Notes: generated by a model not told the origin, from the letters alone. A stretch of 64,000 bases of DNA from Chloroflexota bacterium (GCA_020161935.1 JAIUNI010000001.1:372001-436000), one strand, 5' to 3'; shown: positions 43,335-51,115, counted from the stretch's first letter. A program made the numbers and translations.

Positions 43335-43547
43335 TAACCTGCTGTGCCCGTGATGGCGCAATGCGTTTGAGCCAACACCCATATGACGGGCATCAAAAGT
43401 CTGATGATTCGGTGATAGACCTGCGCGGTTAAGACCAAGTTAGCAGTCAGGTGCCCACCCTGCGAAAGCAGGTTCAAAAACATCGCGGCACACGGCATAG
43501 CGGGAACCTTGAAAACAAACAGCTTACGACATCAGTAAGCTGTTTTT
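43335..43547 (+). ncRNA. Probable stand-alone structured RNA, about 210 nt (6S-like at best)
   Basis: No protein gene is plausible in 43335-43547, yet it has its own promoter and an intrinsic terminator (AAACAGCTTAC and GTAAGCTGTTT at 43517-43545). The 5' and 3' ends pair: CCTGCTGTGCC (43338-43348) with GGCATAGCGGG (43494-43504), and TGATG with CATCG one loop further in. Between them lie CATCA/TGATG (43391-43406), ACCTG/CAGGT (43419-43452) and the perfect CCTGC-GAAA-GCAGG with a GNRA tetraloop (43459-43472). Closed ends, length and independent transcription suit 6S RNA, but the multi-branched centre is not typical and I cannot match a named family. The nearest plus-strand gene is 1.4 kb away, so it is not a leader. 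Confidence 0.55.
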
Positions 43548-43585
43548 GATTCATCCATGCCCTTGTTATGTGTGTTGTAATGATT

Positions 43586-43613
43586 CCCTCTCGCCAAACT
43601 ATCGGCAAGAGGG
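43586..43613 (-). terminator. Hairpin terminator of the LCP gene
   Basis: CCCTCTCGCC and GGCAAGAGGG pair apart from one C-A mismatch, around an 8-base loop, just after the stop codon. It lacks a long T tract. Confidence 0.5.
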
Positions 43614-43620
43614 TTAAAGA

Positions 43621-44889
43621 CTACTGCGAGTAATTGCTGCCGAATATCTCGACCATCAGGTCGCCCAACCGCGCACGGTCAGGCACCAGCACCGCCGCGC
43701 CGCCCGCCGTCATGTACGGTACCGTGTAGGCGTTGTCGATTACACCCGCCTTGATATTGTCCTTTTCAATGTCCTTCAAATACCACACCAGTTGGATCAT
43801 CTGGTCGAACGTCAGCCCCGTGCTGACCCCTTCGCTAATCGCGTTCCAAATTGTCGGCGACTGGGCGATCAACTGCGGCATCATATCGAGGCTTAACACC
43901 CGGTCGCGGATGGCGTACAACACCGCTTGCTGGCGTTCGGCGCGGTTGAAGTCGCTGTCACCGTGGCGGGTGCGGGCGTATTTCAGCGCCGTCTTACCGT
44001 CGAGGTGTTGCAAACCCGCCTGAATATAGAATGGATCGTAACCGTAGTTCATATCGGGGTAGCTCGTGTCGCTGATCGCATACGGCACATCAATATCCAC
44101 CCCACCAATCGCGTCGATAATCGAGATGAACGTGTTGAAGTCAATCGCTATGTAATCATGGACGCGGATGCCGAGGTTGTACTGTACCGTCTGCATCAGC
44201 AGTTCCGGCCCGTACCCCGGTCGTTGGAGTTCACCCAGCACCATCGGCGTGTTCACGCGCTGCGGTTCGCTGTAACCCGGAATCGCCACATAAAGGTCAC
44301 GCGGAATGCTCAGGATGCCGAGCGTTTTGGCAATCGGGTCAATGCTCACCAGCATCATCGTGTCGGTGCGGTAGGCCAGGCCCGTTTCACCCGGTCGCCT
44401 ATCCAACCCCACCACCAGCACGGTAAAGCGCGTTTGTCCATCCCACGCCGAAAGCGTCAGGTTGCGCCCGTCGCTCAGTGTAATTTGCTGTCCGGTCTGG
44501 ACACCGTTCGCGCTCGCAACTTCAATCGGGGTTGGCAGGGCTATCACCGCCGTCGGGATCACTTCCTGCTCACTTTGCGAAGCCCGCAGTAAGACGAAGC
44601 CGCTAAAACCCATCACCATAACGATACCGAATATCGCGACGGCGATCACCACCCACGCCCACTCGCCACCTTTACTGCGTGATGTAACGCGGCGGCGGCG
44701 CATCCGTTCCCGCGCAGCCGATTCACTCATCGGCGGGGCAGGGGGCAGCGCCTCGTTATAATAGGGCTGCCGTACTGATGGTGTGTTGGGCATCGTCGGT
44801 GCGGGCGGCGGTTGTGAAGGTCGAGAGACATAAACCGGGCGATTATTGACCATCGTTTGCTGGTCATCCTGCGTCGGTGAGTTTTGCAT
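43621..44889 (-). CDS. LytR-CpsA-Psr (LCP) family protein with long cytosolic tail
   Basis: 422 residues. A Pro-rich cytosolic tail of about 75 residues ends with basic RRRRVTSRSKGG; one transmembrane helix follows at about 78-101. A short domain precedes the LCP core, which has VLVVGLDRRPGE, YRTDTMMLVSID, LSIPRDLYVAIPG and YARTRHGDSDFNRAERQQ with the conserved Arg and Asp residues. It transfers polyprenyl-linked polymers to the wall. Compared with the LCP protein at 5459 the tail is much longer and may be phosphorylated or bind wall-synthesis partners. It is divergent from lipM. Confidence 0.88.
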   Translation of the reverse strand: MQNSPTQDDQQTMVNNRPVYVSRPSQPPPAPTMPNTPSVRQPYYNEALPPAPPMSESAARERMRRRRVTSRSKGGEWAWVVIAVAIFGIVMVMGFSGFVLLRASQSEQEVIPTAVIALPTPIEVASANGVQTGQQITLSDGRNLTLSAWDGQTRFTVLVVGLDRRPGETGLAYRTDTMMLVSIDPIAKTLGILSIPRDLYVAIPGYSEPQRVNTPMVLGELQRPGYGPELLMQTVQYNLGIRVHDYIAIDFNTFISIIDAIGGVDIDVPYAISDTSYPDMNYGYDPFYIQAGLQHLDGKTALKYARTRHGDSDFNRAERQQAVLYAIRDRVLSLDMMPQLIAQSPTIWNAISEGVSTGLTFDQMIQLVWYLKDIEKDNIKAGVIDNAYTVPYMTAGGAAVLVPDRARLGDLMVEIFGSNYSQ

Positions 44890-44952
44890 AGGTATCCATA
44901 CTCATTAGGATTAGTGAACATTGCATAAGTAGAGTATAGGGCGGGTAAGAAT

Positions 44953-45765
44953 ATGCGTCAATGGCGCTTGATATACGATAACCCTGCTAATGGTGCGTGG
45001 AATATGGCCGTCGATGAAGCCATCATGGAATCGGTCGGCGCGGGCAATTCACCGCCAACCCTCCGGCTGTATGCGTGGCTGCCATCGTGCCTATCGCTGG
45101 GCTACGGGCAGCGTGTCGCTGATGTTGATTTCGCGCGTACCGATTATTATGGGTGGGATGTCGTTCGTCGCCCCACCGGTGGCCGCGCCATCCTGCACGC
45201 CGATGAGCTAACCTACAGCCTTTCTCTCCCTGTTGATGACGATCTTGCTGCGGGTACGGTGGTCGAAAGTTATCAACATATCAGCGCCGCGTTGGTAACG
45301 GGTCTCATTCGCCTCGGCGCGGCTCCGCAGGCCGATAAACGCGCGGAACGGATAGAAAGCGGCCCCGTCTGTTTTGAAACGCCGTCACATTACGAAATCA
45401 CGCTCAACGAACGGAAGCTGATTGGCAGCGCCCAGTTGCGCCGTCGTGGTGCCGTTTTACAGCACGGTTCACTGCCGTTGTGGGGTGATATTGCCCGCAT
45501 CTGCGAAGGCTTGATTTTTCCCGATGATACCGGGCGTGAGTCAGCCATTCACCACGTCCGCCAGCGGGCCATCACATTGGAAGAGTCACTTGGTTACGCG
45601 GTCACATGGGAGGACGCAGCAGTCGCGCTCGTCAATGGTTTCGCCCACACCTATGCGGTTGATTTCTCAGCGTATCACGCAGCCCTGACCGATGACGAAT
45701 ATAACCGCGCCGTACAGCTCATGACCGAAGTCTACGCCACCCCCGACTGGACTCACCGCCGATAA
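44953..45765 (+). CDS. lipM: Octanoyltransferase of the LipM type
   Basis: 270 residues of the biotin/lipoate ligase fold. The N-terminus is LIYDNPANGAWNMAVDEAIM, then PSCLSLGYGQ and RRPTGGRAILHADELTYSL. Cys140 in GPVCFETPSHYEIT lies where LipM has its acyl-accepting Cys, and Lys155 in RKLIGSAQLRRRG is the conserved lysine. LipM moves octanoate from acyl carrier protein to GcvH, the first step of lipoate synthesis. A lipoate ligase of similar fold is the alternative, but the Cys favours the transferase. Confidence 0.82.
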   Translation: MRQWRLIYDNPANGAWNMAVDEAIMESVGAGNSPPTLRLYAWLPSCLSLGYGQRVADVDFARTDYYGWDVVRRPTGGRAILHADELTYSLSLPVDDDLAAGTVVESYQHISAALVTGLIRLGAAPQADKRAERIESGPVCFETPSHYEITLNERKLIGSAQLRRRGAVLQHGSLPLWGDIARICEGLIFPDDTGRESAIHHVRQRAITLEESLGYAVTWEDAAVALVNGFAHTYAVDFSAYHAALTDDEYNRAVQLMTEVYATPDWTHRR

Positions 45766-45786
45766 CTTCTAAACCGCATCATTGTA

Positions 45787-45808
45787 AGGGCGCAATGCTT
45801 TGCGCCCT
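45787..45808. repeat. Hairpin AGGGCGCA-ATGCTT-TGCGCCCT
   Basis: A perfect 8-bp inverted repeat of a type seen three times in this window; it can also terminate lipM. Confidence 0.6.
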
Positions 45809-45869
45809 GTCACCGACCACAACAATGTCTTTCGTAGGGAAGGGTCTCAGACCATTCCGTTCTTCTGCA

Positions 45870-45960
45870 ATGGAGATGACTTTTAAGCCCCTCCCTGTTA
45901 CTACGGCTAACAGCGGAGGGAGCCTGCGACCGTGCTGATGTGGGGTTGGGGTGGGGTCGA
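45870..45960. repeat. Dispersed repeat with GAGCCTGCGA core
   Basis: GCCCCTCCCTGTTACTACGG and GGAGGGAGCCTGCGAC, then GTGGGGTTGGGGTGGGG. Diverged copies of the core are at 56031-56108. Non-coding. Confidence 0.5.
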
Positions 45961-46004
45961 ATGAACTCTCCATCACATAATGCGTCCCACTTTCCCCCAA
46001 AAAC

Positions 46005-46033
46005 TTGACAAAAACCGAACAAATGTTTACTAT
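46005..46033 (+). promoter_or_regulatory. Promoter of the recombinase-fold gene
   Basis: Perfect -35 TTGACA (46005-46010) and TACTAT (46028-46033) separated by 17 bp. A LexA-like box lies over the spacer. Confidence 0.7.
46016..46029. promoter_or_regulatory. LexA-like SOS box over the promoter spacer
   Basis: CGAACAAATGTTTA agrees with the Gram-positive LexA consensus CGAACRNRYGTTYC at all but the last position. It lies between the -35 and -10 boxes and touches the -10, so bound LexA would exclude RNA polymerase. Confidence 0.6.
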
Positions 46034-46068
46034 CTTGGGGTTGCGTATAGTCATTAAGGAATAATATC

Positions 46069-47001
46069 ATGACCGACTTACGACAGATTCCCTTATTCCA
46101 AAACCAACCGGCTGCACCCGCTGACCTCAATATTCATACCGAACTGCGCTACTCCATCCCATTGTTCCAGCAGCACTTACTGAAGGAAGGTAAATCACAG
46201 CACACCGTCAATGCCTTCACTGCCGACCTCCAACTCCTCGCCGAAAATACGGGCGGCGAAACACCGATAGGGGAGTACACCACCAACAAGCTCAATGACT
46301 TCCTCGAGTGGCTCGAACACGGTCGGGGTGTGCCGTGCAGCCGCAAAACCTACGCTCGCCGCGTGACCACGCTCAAAGTCTACTTCAAGTGGCTGCTGAG
46401 TATCCACGCAATCGCCCACGACCCGGCGAAGGCGGTTCTCCAGCGCTCCGGCCCCGCGCCGCTTGCTTACGCCTTATCGCCGCATGAAATATCAGCCGCG
46501 TTGGTTGCCTCGCGCGGCATGAAAAAGGGCGATGAAGTCGATACCCGCCCCGAAATGCTGTTCAGCCTCATCCTCGACACCGGCATCAAAAAGGGTGAAG
46601 CCGTTGCTCTCAAACCCTCAGATATTGATCGTTCGAACCGTGAAAAGCCGGTGCTGATGGTCAAGCATAAGGTGAAGAACGTCTATAAGGAACGCCGGAT
46701 CGACCTTGATCCCGATTGGGTGCGCCTGCTCGATGAGTACCTCAGCCAGTATGTCCCTAAAGAAACCATCTTTAACTGCACCGCCCGTAACCTTGAATAC
46801 ATCCTCTCGGACATCGGCGAAGCGGCAGGTGTTCCCGCTAAAATCTCATTTGAAATGCTGCGCTGGTCAAGCGCGGTGCGCGATATGAGGAATGGGCAGG
46901 AAGAGGATTACATCCGTGATAAGCTCGGCCTTAGCCCTATCAGTTGGGCAGAAACCGGTTCCAAAATCAAACGCTTGCTCGAACTTCAATCCAAGTCGTA
47001 A
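46069..47001 (+). CDS. Tyrosine-recombinase-fold protein with eroded catalytic site
   Basis: 310 residues. The N-terminal core-binding domain (about 28-120) has YSIPLFQQHLLKEGKSQHTV and SRKTYARRVTTLKVYFKWL, as in XerC/D-like integrases. In the catalytic domain the first Arg is replaced (LILDTGIKKGEAVAL instead of TGLRxxE). HxLR reads FEMLRW, retaining only the Arg, and the next His is Trp. In the tail, LGLSPISWAETGSKI has no Tyr where LGHxxxxTTxxYTH would. Four of six active residues are lost, so strand exchange is unlikely and DNA binding is more likely. No mobile-element ends or cargo are seen. Confidence 0.75.
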   Translation: MTDLRQIPLFQNQPAAPADLNIHTELRYSIPLFQQHLLKEGKSQHTVNAFTADLQLLAENTGGETPIGEYTTNKLNDFLEWLEHGRGVPCSRKTYARRVTTLKVYFKWLLSIHAIAHDPAKAVLQRSGPAPLAYALSPHEISAALVASRGMKKGDEVDTRPEMLFSLILDTGIKKGEAVALKPSDIDRSNREKPVLMVKHKVKNVYKERRIDLDPDWVRLLDEYLSQYVPKETIFNCTARNLEYILSDIGEAAGVPAKISFEMLRWSSAVRDMRNGQEEDYIRDKLGLSPISWAETGSKIKRLLELQSKS

Positions 47002-47007
47002 TTCATA

Positions 47008-47036
47008 TCAGGGCGCATGTCTATGCGCCCTGATTT
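47008..47036 (+). terminator. Intrinsic terminator, GGGCGCA hairpin type
   Basis: TCAGGGCGCAT and ATGCGCCCTGA form an 11-bp stem with a GTCT loop, followed by TTTT, 6 bp past the stop codon. It belongs to the same repeat class as 45787-45808. Confidence 0.75.
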
Positions 47037-47042
47037 TCCTCT

Positions 47043-47086
47043 AAACGCTTTGCGTTCTTTGTATCTTTGCGCCTTTGCGTTGAAGG
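47043..47086. repeat. Dispersed CGCAAAGGCGCAAAG-type repeat
   Basis: On the minus strand CAACGCAAAGGCGCAAAGAT followed by ACAAAGAACGCAAAG, one of the A/G-rich intergenic repeats. Confidence 0.55.
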
Positions 47087-47095
47087 CTCTATTCC

Positions 47096-47578
47096 TTACC
47101 CATAATGGATAATCGCCGCCCACTCGCCAACCTGATGCTGCAAATAACGGTCAAGCTGCCCCAGATTTTGCCGCAGCACACCACTGAGTACCTTGTTCAT
47201 CACCACGCGCTCAAATAAGCGGCTCGCTTTGCCCCAATGGGGCATAAACCGGAAATCAACCGAGAATTTCACCAGTGTTTTCCCATGAATGGGTTGTAGT
47301 GTCAACGTCATGGTTGAAGGTAAATTGACCGACTCGGAAACGTGAACCTGTCGTGTCATCGGCTCAAACTCGGTAACATGCCACGGGGTCACCTGAATCG
47401 CCCACGGCAGTTTGTTGTAATCGGTATAAATGCTGCCTTTGCCAAATGCGCCCCGCGTCACAATCTCAGCATGTTGCAGTCCCGCAACCCACTTGGCGGT
47501 GTTATCAATATCGTTGAGCGTATTCCACACCGTTTCAATCGGCGCATTGATGATTTGACTGGCTTCAGCGTATCCCAT
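47096..47578 (-). CDS. SRPBCC (START/Bet v1-like) family protein
   Basis: 160 residues from the ATG at 47578, which has GGAGGG upstream; a GTG at 47590 is in the same frame. It follows the polyketide cyclase/dehydrase-like pattern: ASQIINAPIETVWNTLNDI, then WVAGLQHAEIV, RGAFGKGSIYTDY and a long C-terminal helix (LFERVVMNKVLSGVLRQN). Such proteins bind hydrophobic ligands in a central cavity. Cytosolic; function unknown. Confidence 0.75.
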   Translation of the reverse strand: MGYAEASQIINAPIETVWNTLNDIDNTAKWVAGLQHAEIVTRGAFGKGSIYTDYNKLPWAIQVTPWHVTEFEPMTRQVHVSESVNLPSTMTLTLQPIHGKTLVKFSVDFRFMPHWGKASRLFERVVMNKVLSGVLRQNLGQLDRYLQHQVGEWAAIIHYG

Positions 47579-47703
47579 GTTTCCCTCCACTGTTTATACC
47601 TAAAGCATAATCAATTTCCCGCTGCCTCTCGCCCGACATGCAGCGTAACTCCCCCTCCGTCAAACGACTGAGAGAACTCTTGTCGAGATAGCGATGTAAT
47701 TAT

Positions 47704-47733
47704 TGTAGGGACGCGAGACAGCGCGTCCGCGCC
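47704..47733. repeat. Hairpin of the GTAGGGACGCG type
   Basis: GGGACGCG and CGCGTCC pair near the left end of the IS element. It resembles the GGGCGCA intergenic hairpins but differs in sequence. Confidence 0.4.
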
Positions 47734-47741
47734 ACCTACCA

Positions 47742-47750
47742 TCAGCATAA
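47742..47750. repeat. Target-site duplication, left copy
   Basis: TCAGCATAA at 47742-47750 is exactly repeated at 48955-48963 on the other side of the element. Confidence 0.85.
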
Positions 47751-48848
47751 CTAGCTACCGGACACCAAACAAAGGTTCGAAGGATGGATAAGAGGGATGG
47801 GGTCAGAGAGGGCTAAGCAGCGCTCAATGAAGTCCCAGCCCCAGCGAAAGATGCTCAAGTCGTGGCGGTCATGGCGATCGACTAAATCAATCAGATGGCG
47901 GATTTCGACCTGACGACCGACAGCCAAAAGCCAGAGATACAGCAAGCAGACAATGAGGGTCAAGCGTCCAAGACGGAGGAAGGAGCGCAAATGGCTGCTT
48001 TCCAAATCGAAGCCATGACCTTTCAAGTCAGCAAACATTTGCTCGATCCACATACGGCGGCGATATAAACGGACAGCGGCTCGAACCGTCCTTTGGTTGG
48101 TTGCTAGAAACCAGGGTTGTTTTTCGCCTTTACGCCAATAGACGACCAAATGGGTGAGTTGGTCATGGGATTGGGTCAGCCAGGTCCAACCGAGCCAGCG
48201 ACAACCGGGCGCGTCCAGGAGACTGTCGAGACGTTGCCATTGACCATTGCCCTGCCACCACAGCAAATGGTCACCGGGTTGACGGAGGGCATAATCCCAA
48301 CCCCATGCCTGTAAGTGGGCAATCAGAAGGGATCGTCCGAATTCACTATCACCGACTAAGGAGGTTCGTACCCCGATGGGTAGCAACTTCCGAACATAGG
48401 TCAGGAGCGCGATTTGGACACCGGTGGAGGTGTGTCCGCGTGTCCCAATCGCCCACATCCAAGCGATGGGCAGACTGCGTCGTCGATAGGCCACGCTCAC
48501 CATCACCAACCGAAAACCAAAGGCGATTTTGGTACTGTCGATAATCAGGTGAACGGCTCCACCGCTAGCGGCTGACAGTAAGGTGAAACGCGCAAACGGG
48601 TCATACCATGCACGCACTTGCACCAAGGGATTATCCAAAAAGCGTCGAAAGCGTTTGACACTGCTCAATTTCTTGGCGCGTGACGGCATTTTTCGGGCGA
48701 TGTGATCCAGTTGGACACTGCGTGCCAGAAATAATCCGCGCATCATGAACAACAGATTGGCTAAGCGTGTGTCGCAGCTATCGGGTAAGGTTTGCATGAT
48801 GAAGCTGTGAAGGCTACTATACAGTTGAGGAAGGCCGATGGATGTCAT
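47751..48848 (-). CDS. IS4-family transposase (DDE)
   Basis: 365 residues. The DDE triad is seen as LIIDSTK, GDSEFGRS and the Glu of the YREK signature, YRRRMWIEQMFADLK, with exact Y-2-R-3-E-6-K spacing. The N-terminus is helical and DNA-binding in this family (LDHIARKMPSRAKK). It cuts and rejoins the element ends. The TAG stop is formed by the terminal CTAG of the inverted repeat itself, so the gene fills the element to its left edge. Confidence 0.92.
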   Translation of the reverse strand: MTSIGLPQLYSSLHSFIMQTLPDSCDTRLANLLFMMRGLFLARSVQLDHIARKMPSRAKKLSSVKRFRRFLDNPLVQVRAWYDPFARFTLLSAASGGAVHLIIDSTKIAFGFRLVMVSVAYRRRSLPIAWMWAIGTRGHTSTGVQIALLTYVRKLLPIGVRTSLVGDSEFGRSLLIAHLQAWGWDYALRQPGDHLLWWQGNGQWQRLDSLLDAPGCRWLGWTWLTQSHDQLTHLVVYWRKGEKQPWFLATNQRTVRAAVRLYRRRMWIEQMFADLKGHGFDLESSHLRSFLRLGRLTLIVCLLYLWLLAVGRQVEIRHLIDLVDRHDRHDLSIFRWGWDFIERCLALSDPIPLIHPSNLCLVSGS

Positions 48849-48954
48849 GGCTATTTCTCGCTTAGTTGTTTGTTGGTAACTTCAACCTTAGCGACTTTTG
48901 CCTCTCTTTCCAACCCCTTCCTCTTCGCTCTTTTGTTCAGTGTCCGGTAGCTAG
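47751..48954. mobile_element. IS4-family insertion sequence, complete, 1204 bp
   Basis: The ends carry imperfect inverted repeats beginning CTAGCTACCGGACAC (15 bases perfect, then AACAAA in common after two mismatches). A 9-bp duplication TCAGCATAA flanks it on both sides, matching IS4-family target duplication lengths. The single transposase gene is complete. Both signs point to a recent insertion, and the element is likely mobile. Confidence 0.9.
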
Positions 48955-48963
48955 TCAGCATAA
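48955..48963. repeat. Target-site duplication, right copy
   Basis: TCAGCATAA, identical to 47742-47750. Confidence 0.85.
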
Positions 48964-49105
48964 TCTTCTTGCTTGACAGTTTAGAACTTATGAGCTAAAA
49001 TTGGAATCGGGTGAATACAAAATGGGTTGTGACCCGTCTACTGGGTTGCAACCCACCTTTGAAACTTAGAAATGGTTTATAGTCAACGTTAGGAAGCTAA
49101 AAGCA

Positions 49106-49501
49106 ATGTCCTACTTCACCTTAACGCCCATCGAAAGCGTACTCCAAATGCAGCAGCGCTTTTGGGCGGCTTTGCAAAATCAATCGGCTGAAGAATTTGA
49201 GTCCGTCTTAGCCGAAAACTATCGCTGCGTCTCACCCCTCCATGCCGATCAAGGCCGCGCCGAATTTATCCACACACTCGTGTCCATTCCGGTCACGGTC
49301 GAATCCGTCACGTGTGATAACTTGCAAGTCGATGTGTGGGATAATGTTGCGGTACTTACAGGAATACAAATCTCGCGCCTGTCCCTGCCGAACGGCGCAT
49401 CCGTCAAAGATAAGATCGCGATAACCAATATTTTCCATCGGATCGGCGAGGATTGGAAAATGGTTTTGTCCCATGCGGTTGCGCTGCCGGATGCCGAATG
49501 A
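49106..49501 (+). CDS. SnoaL/DUF4440-like NTF2-fold protein
   Basis: 131 residues. An N-terminal helix pair (ESVLQMQQRFWAALQNQ), then the conserved FESVLAENYRCVSPLHADQ, strands with DVWDNVAVLTGIQ, and the final GEDWKMVLSHAVALP fit the DUF4440/NTF2 pattern. Members bind small molecules or isomerise steroids; the substrate is unknown. The repeat copy B begins only a few bases after the stop codon. Confidence 0.7.
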   Translation: MSYFTLTPIESVLQMQQRFWAALQNQSAEEFESVLAENYRCVSPLHADQGRAEFIHTLVSIPVTVESVTCDNLQVDVWDNVAVLTGIQISRLSLPNGASVKDKIAITNIFHRIGEDWKMVLSHAVALPDAE

Positions 49502-49504
49502 TAC

Positions 49505-49740
49505 GCGGCGAAATTTGCACACCCGGCGGCTCGCTCCCTCATTCCCGCCGCAGCGGCACCCCTTTATGCACGGCGGCGGTATTCTCCCTCACATCCGCTG
49601 CACTTGTGTCATTTCAGCGCCGCGCTCCCTCACTTCCGCCGACATAAAATGTCAATTCAGCGGATGTAGCCGAGCGTCCCGCCAGCCAATTCGGCGGAAT
49701 ATCGTGCAAAATGTGCAAATTCTGCAACTATTATAACAGT
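49505..49740. repeat. Non-coding repeat, copy B (inverted relative to 18525-18740)
   Basis: Copy B of the about 220-bp repeat. The core ATCCGCTGCACTTGTGTCAT plus six more bases (49592-49617) is the exact reverse complement of copy A. The flanks also match in order: GCTCCCTCATT, GTCAATTCAGCGGATG, CCCGCCAGCCAATTCGGCGG and GTGCAAAATGTGCAAAT. CCGCC-type half sites repeat along it. It falls directly behind a DUF4440-like gene. Confidence 0.75.
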
Positions 49741-49824
49741 CGAATATTCTTAACTGTTGATCCTCAATAGCTTTTGCCTTAGCTGGAGACTGGAAGCTGA
49801 CGACTGGTGACTAAAGACGATCAC

Positions 49825-51057
49825 CTAATACACCTTAAGCAGTAACCCCTTCAAATACGCCCCCTCAGGGAACGTCAAAGCCACCGGATGGTCACTCGCC
49901 GGCCCTAAATGCTTGAGGATTTGCGCCTGCCGTCCACTGTCCGCCAGCGCCCCGAACACGATCTTCTGGAACAGGTCTGCGCTAATCGCTCCAGAACAGG
50001 AGAACGTCATCAAATACCCGCCCGACTTCACCACCTTGAACGCATTCAGGTTAATGTCCTTGTATCCCCGCGCTGCATTATCCACCTGTCCCGCATTGTG
50101 CGCGAACTTGGGCGGGTCAAGTACCACAATATCAAACTGCTTCTTTTCGTTCACTTGGTCGTGCAGGTATTCAAACACGTCCGCCTGAATAACTTCATAG
50201 GCTTCGCCGTGTGCGCCCTCGTCAAAACCGTTCAGTTGAATACTCTGCTCCGCCAGTTCGAGCGCTTCATATGACGAATCGACATTCGTGGCTTTCACTC
50301 CGCCTTCTGCCAGCGCATGAATACTAAATCCGCCTGTATAGCTAAATAGGTTGAGTAAGTCACAGTGTCCGCTAAAATCTTGGGACAGGACATCCCCCAA
50401 AAGCTGTCGGTTTTCGCGCTGGTCAAGGTAAAAGCCAGTCTTATGCCCGTGATAGACATCGACCAGCATTTGCTTACCATATTCCTGAATTTCAAGAGGC
50501 TTGGGTGGGCTGTTACCCCATAGGACACCAACCGAGTCTTTTAAGCCTTCTTTGCCACGCACATCCACGTCACTGCGCTCAAAAACCCCGCTGGTCTTGG
50601 TAATCTCAGGGATCATCTCCGCGATCATTTGTTTGCGTTGGTCAATACCCAGCGTCAGCGCCTGTAGCACCACCCATTCCTCATACCGGTCAACCACGAG
50701 GCCGGGGATATAATCACTCTCGGCGTTCACCATGCGGTACGCCCCACCATCGTTATCCCCGCGCTCGTAGGCGATATGGTCAATCCCACGGCTGTCAATC
50801 GCCCGCTTGAGCATCTTGCGCCACCACGCCTCATCAATCGCTTCATCATGCCACGTTAGGATGCGTACCTGTATTTGGGATTTCGGGTTCCAATACCCCC
50901 GCGCGAGGAATCGCCCCTTCTTATCCGTCACCGTCACAATCTCGCCGGGGGTCGGGTCGCCCTTCACTTCATCAATCGCCCCGCTAAAGATCCACGGGTG
51001 TTGTTGGATAATCGGCTTCTCGCGTCCGGCTTTGATAACGATAGTAGGGGAGGTCAT
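49825..51057 (-). CDS. rlmI: 23S rRNA methyltransferase of the RlmI type (PUA plus SAM domain)
   Basis: 410 residues from the ATG at 51057. The N-terminal PUA domain (about 1-75) has AGREKPIIQQHPWIFSGAI and KGRFLARGYWN. The SAM-binding Rossmann part has LLNLFSYTGGFSIHAL, VDSSYEALELAEQS, DIVVLDPPKFAHN and TFSCSGAI with the Cys expected for m5C transfer. RlmI methylates C1962 of E. coli 23S rRNA; the same site is assumed here. It is followed by ligA on the same strand. Confidence 0.88.
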   Translation of the reverse strand: MTSPTIVIKAGREKPIIQQHPWIFSGAIDEVKGDPTPGEIVTVTDKKGRFLARGYWNPKSQIQVRILTWHDEAIDEAWWRKMLKRAIDSRGIDHIAYERGDNDGGAYRMVNAESDYIPGLVVDRYEEWVVLQALTLGIDQRKQMIAEMIPEITKTSGVFERSDVDVRGKEGLKDSVGVLWGNSPPKPLEIQEYGKQMLVDVYHGHKTGFYLDQRENRQLLGDVLSQDFSGHCDLLNLFSYTGGFSIHALAEGGVKATNVDSSYEALELAEQSIQLNGFDEGAHGEAYEVIQADVFEYLHDQVNEKKQFDIVVLDPPKFAHNAGQVDNAARGYKDINLNAFKVVKSGGYLMTFSCSGAISADLFQKIVFGALADSGRQAQILKHLGPASDHPVALTFPEGAYLKGLLLKVY

Positions 51058-51115
51058 AGGTTGCTTTCTCGTGGGATAATTCAAAACGTGAGAAACCAGC
51101 CTAACACAACCATGT

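Noticed and set aside
43335..43547. RNase P RNA, tmRNA or SRP RNA
   Set aside because: The conserved GAGGAAAGTC-type RNase P block, the tmRNA ends and the SRP GGAAGCAGC loop are absent, and the length is wrong for the first two.
46069..49740. Prophage or integrative element around the recombinase-fold gene
   Set aside because: No capsid, replication or attachment-site sequence is present; the recombinase lacks its active site and the IS is separate.
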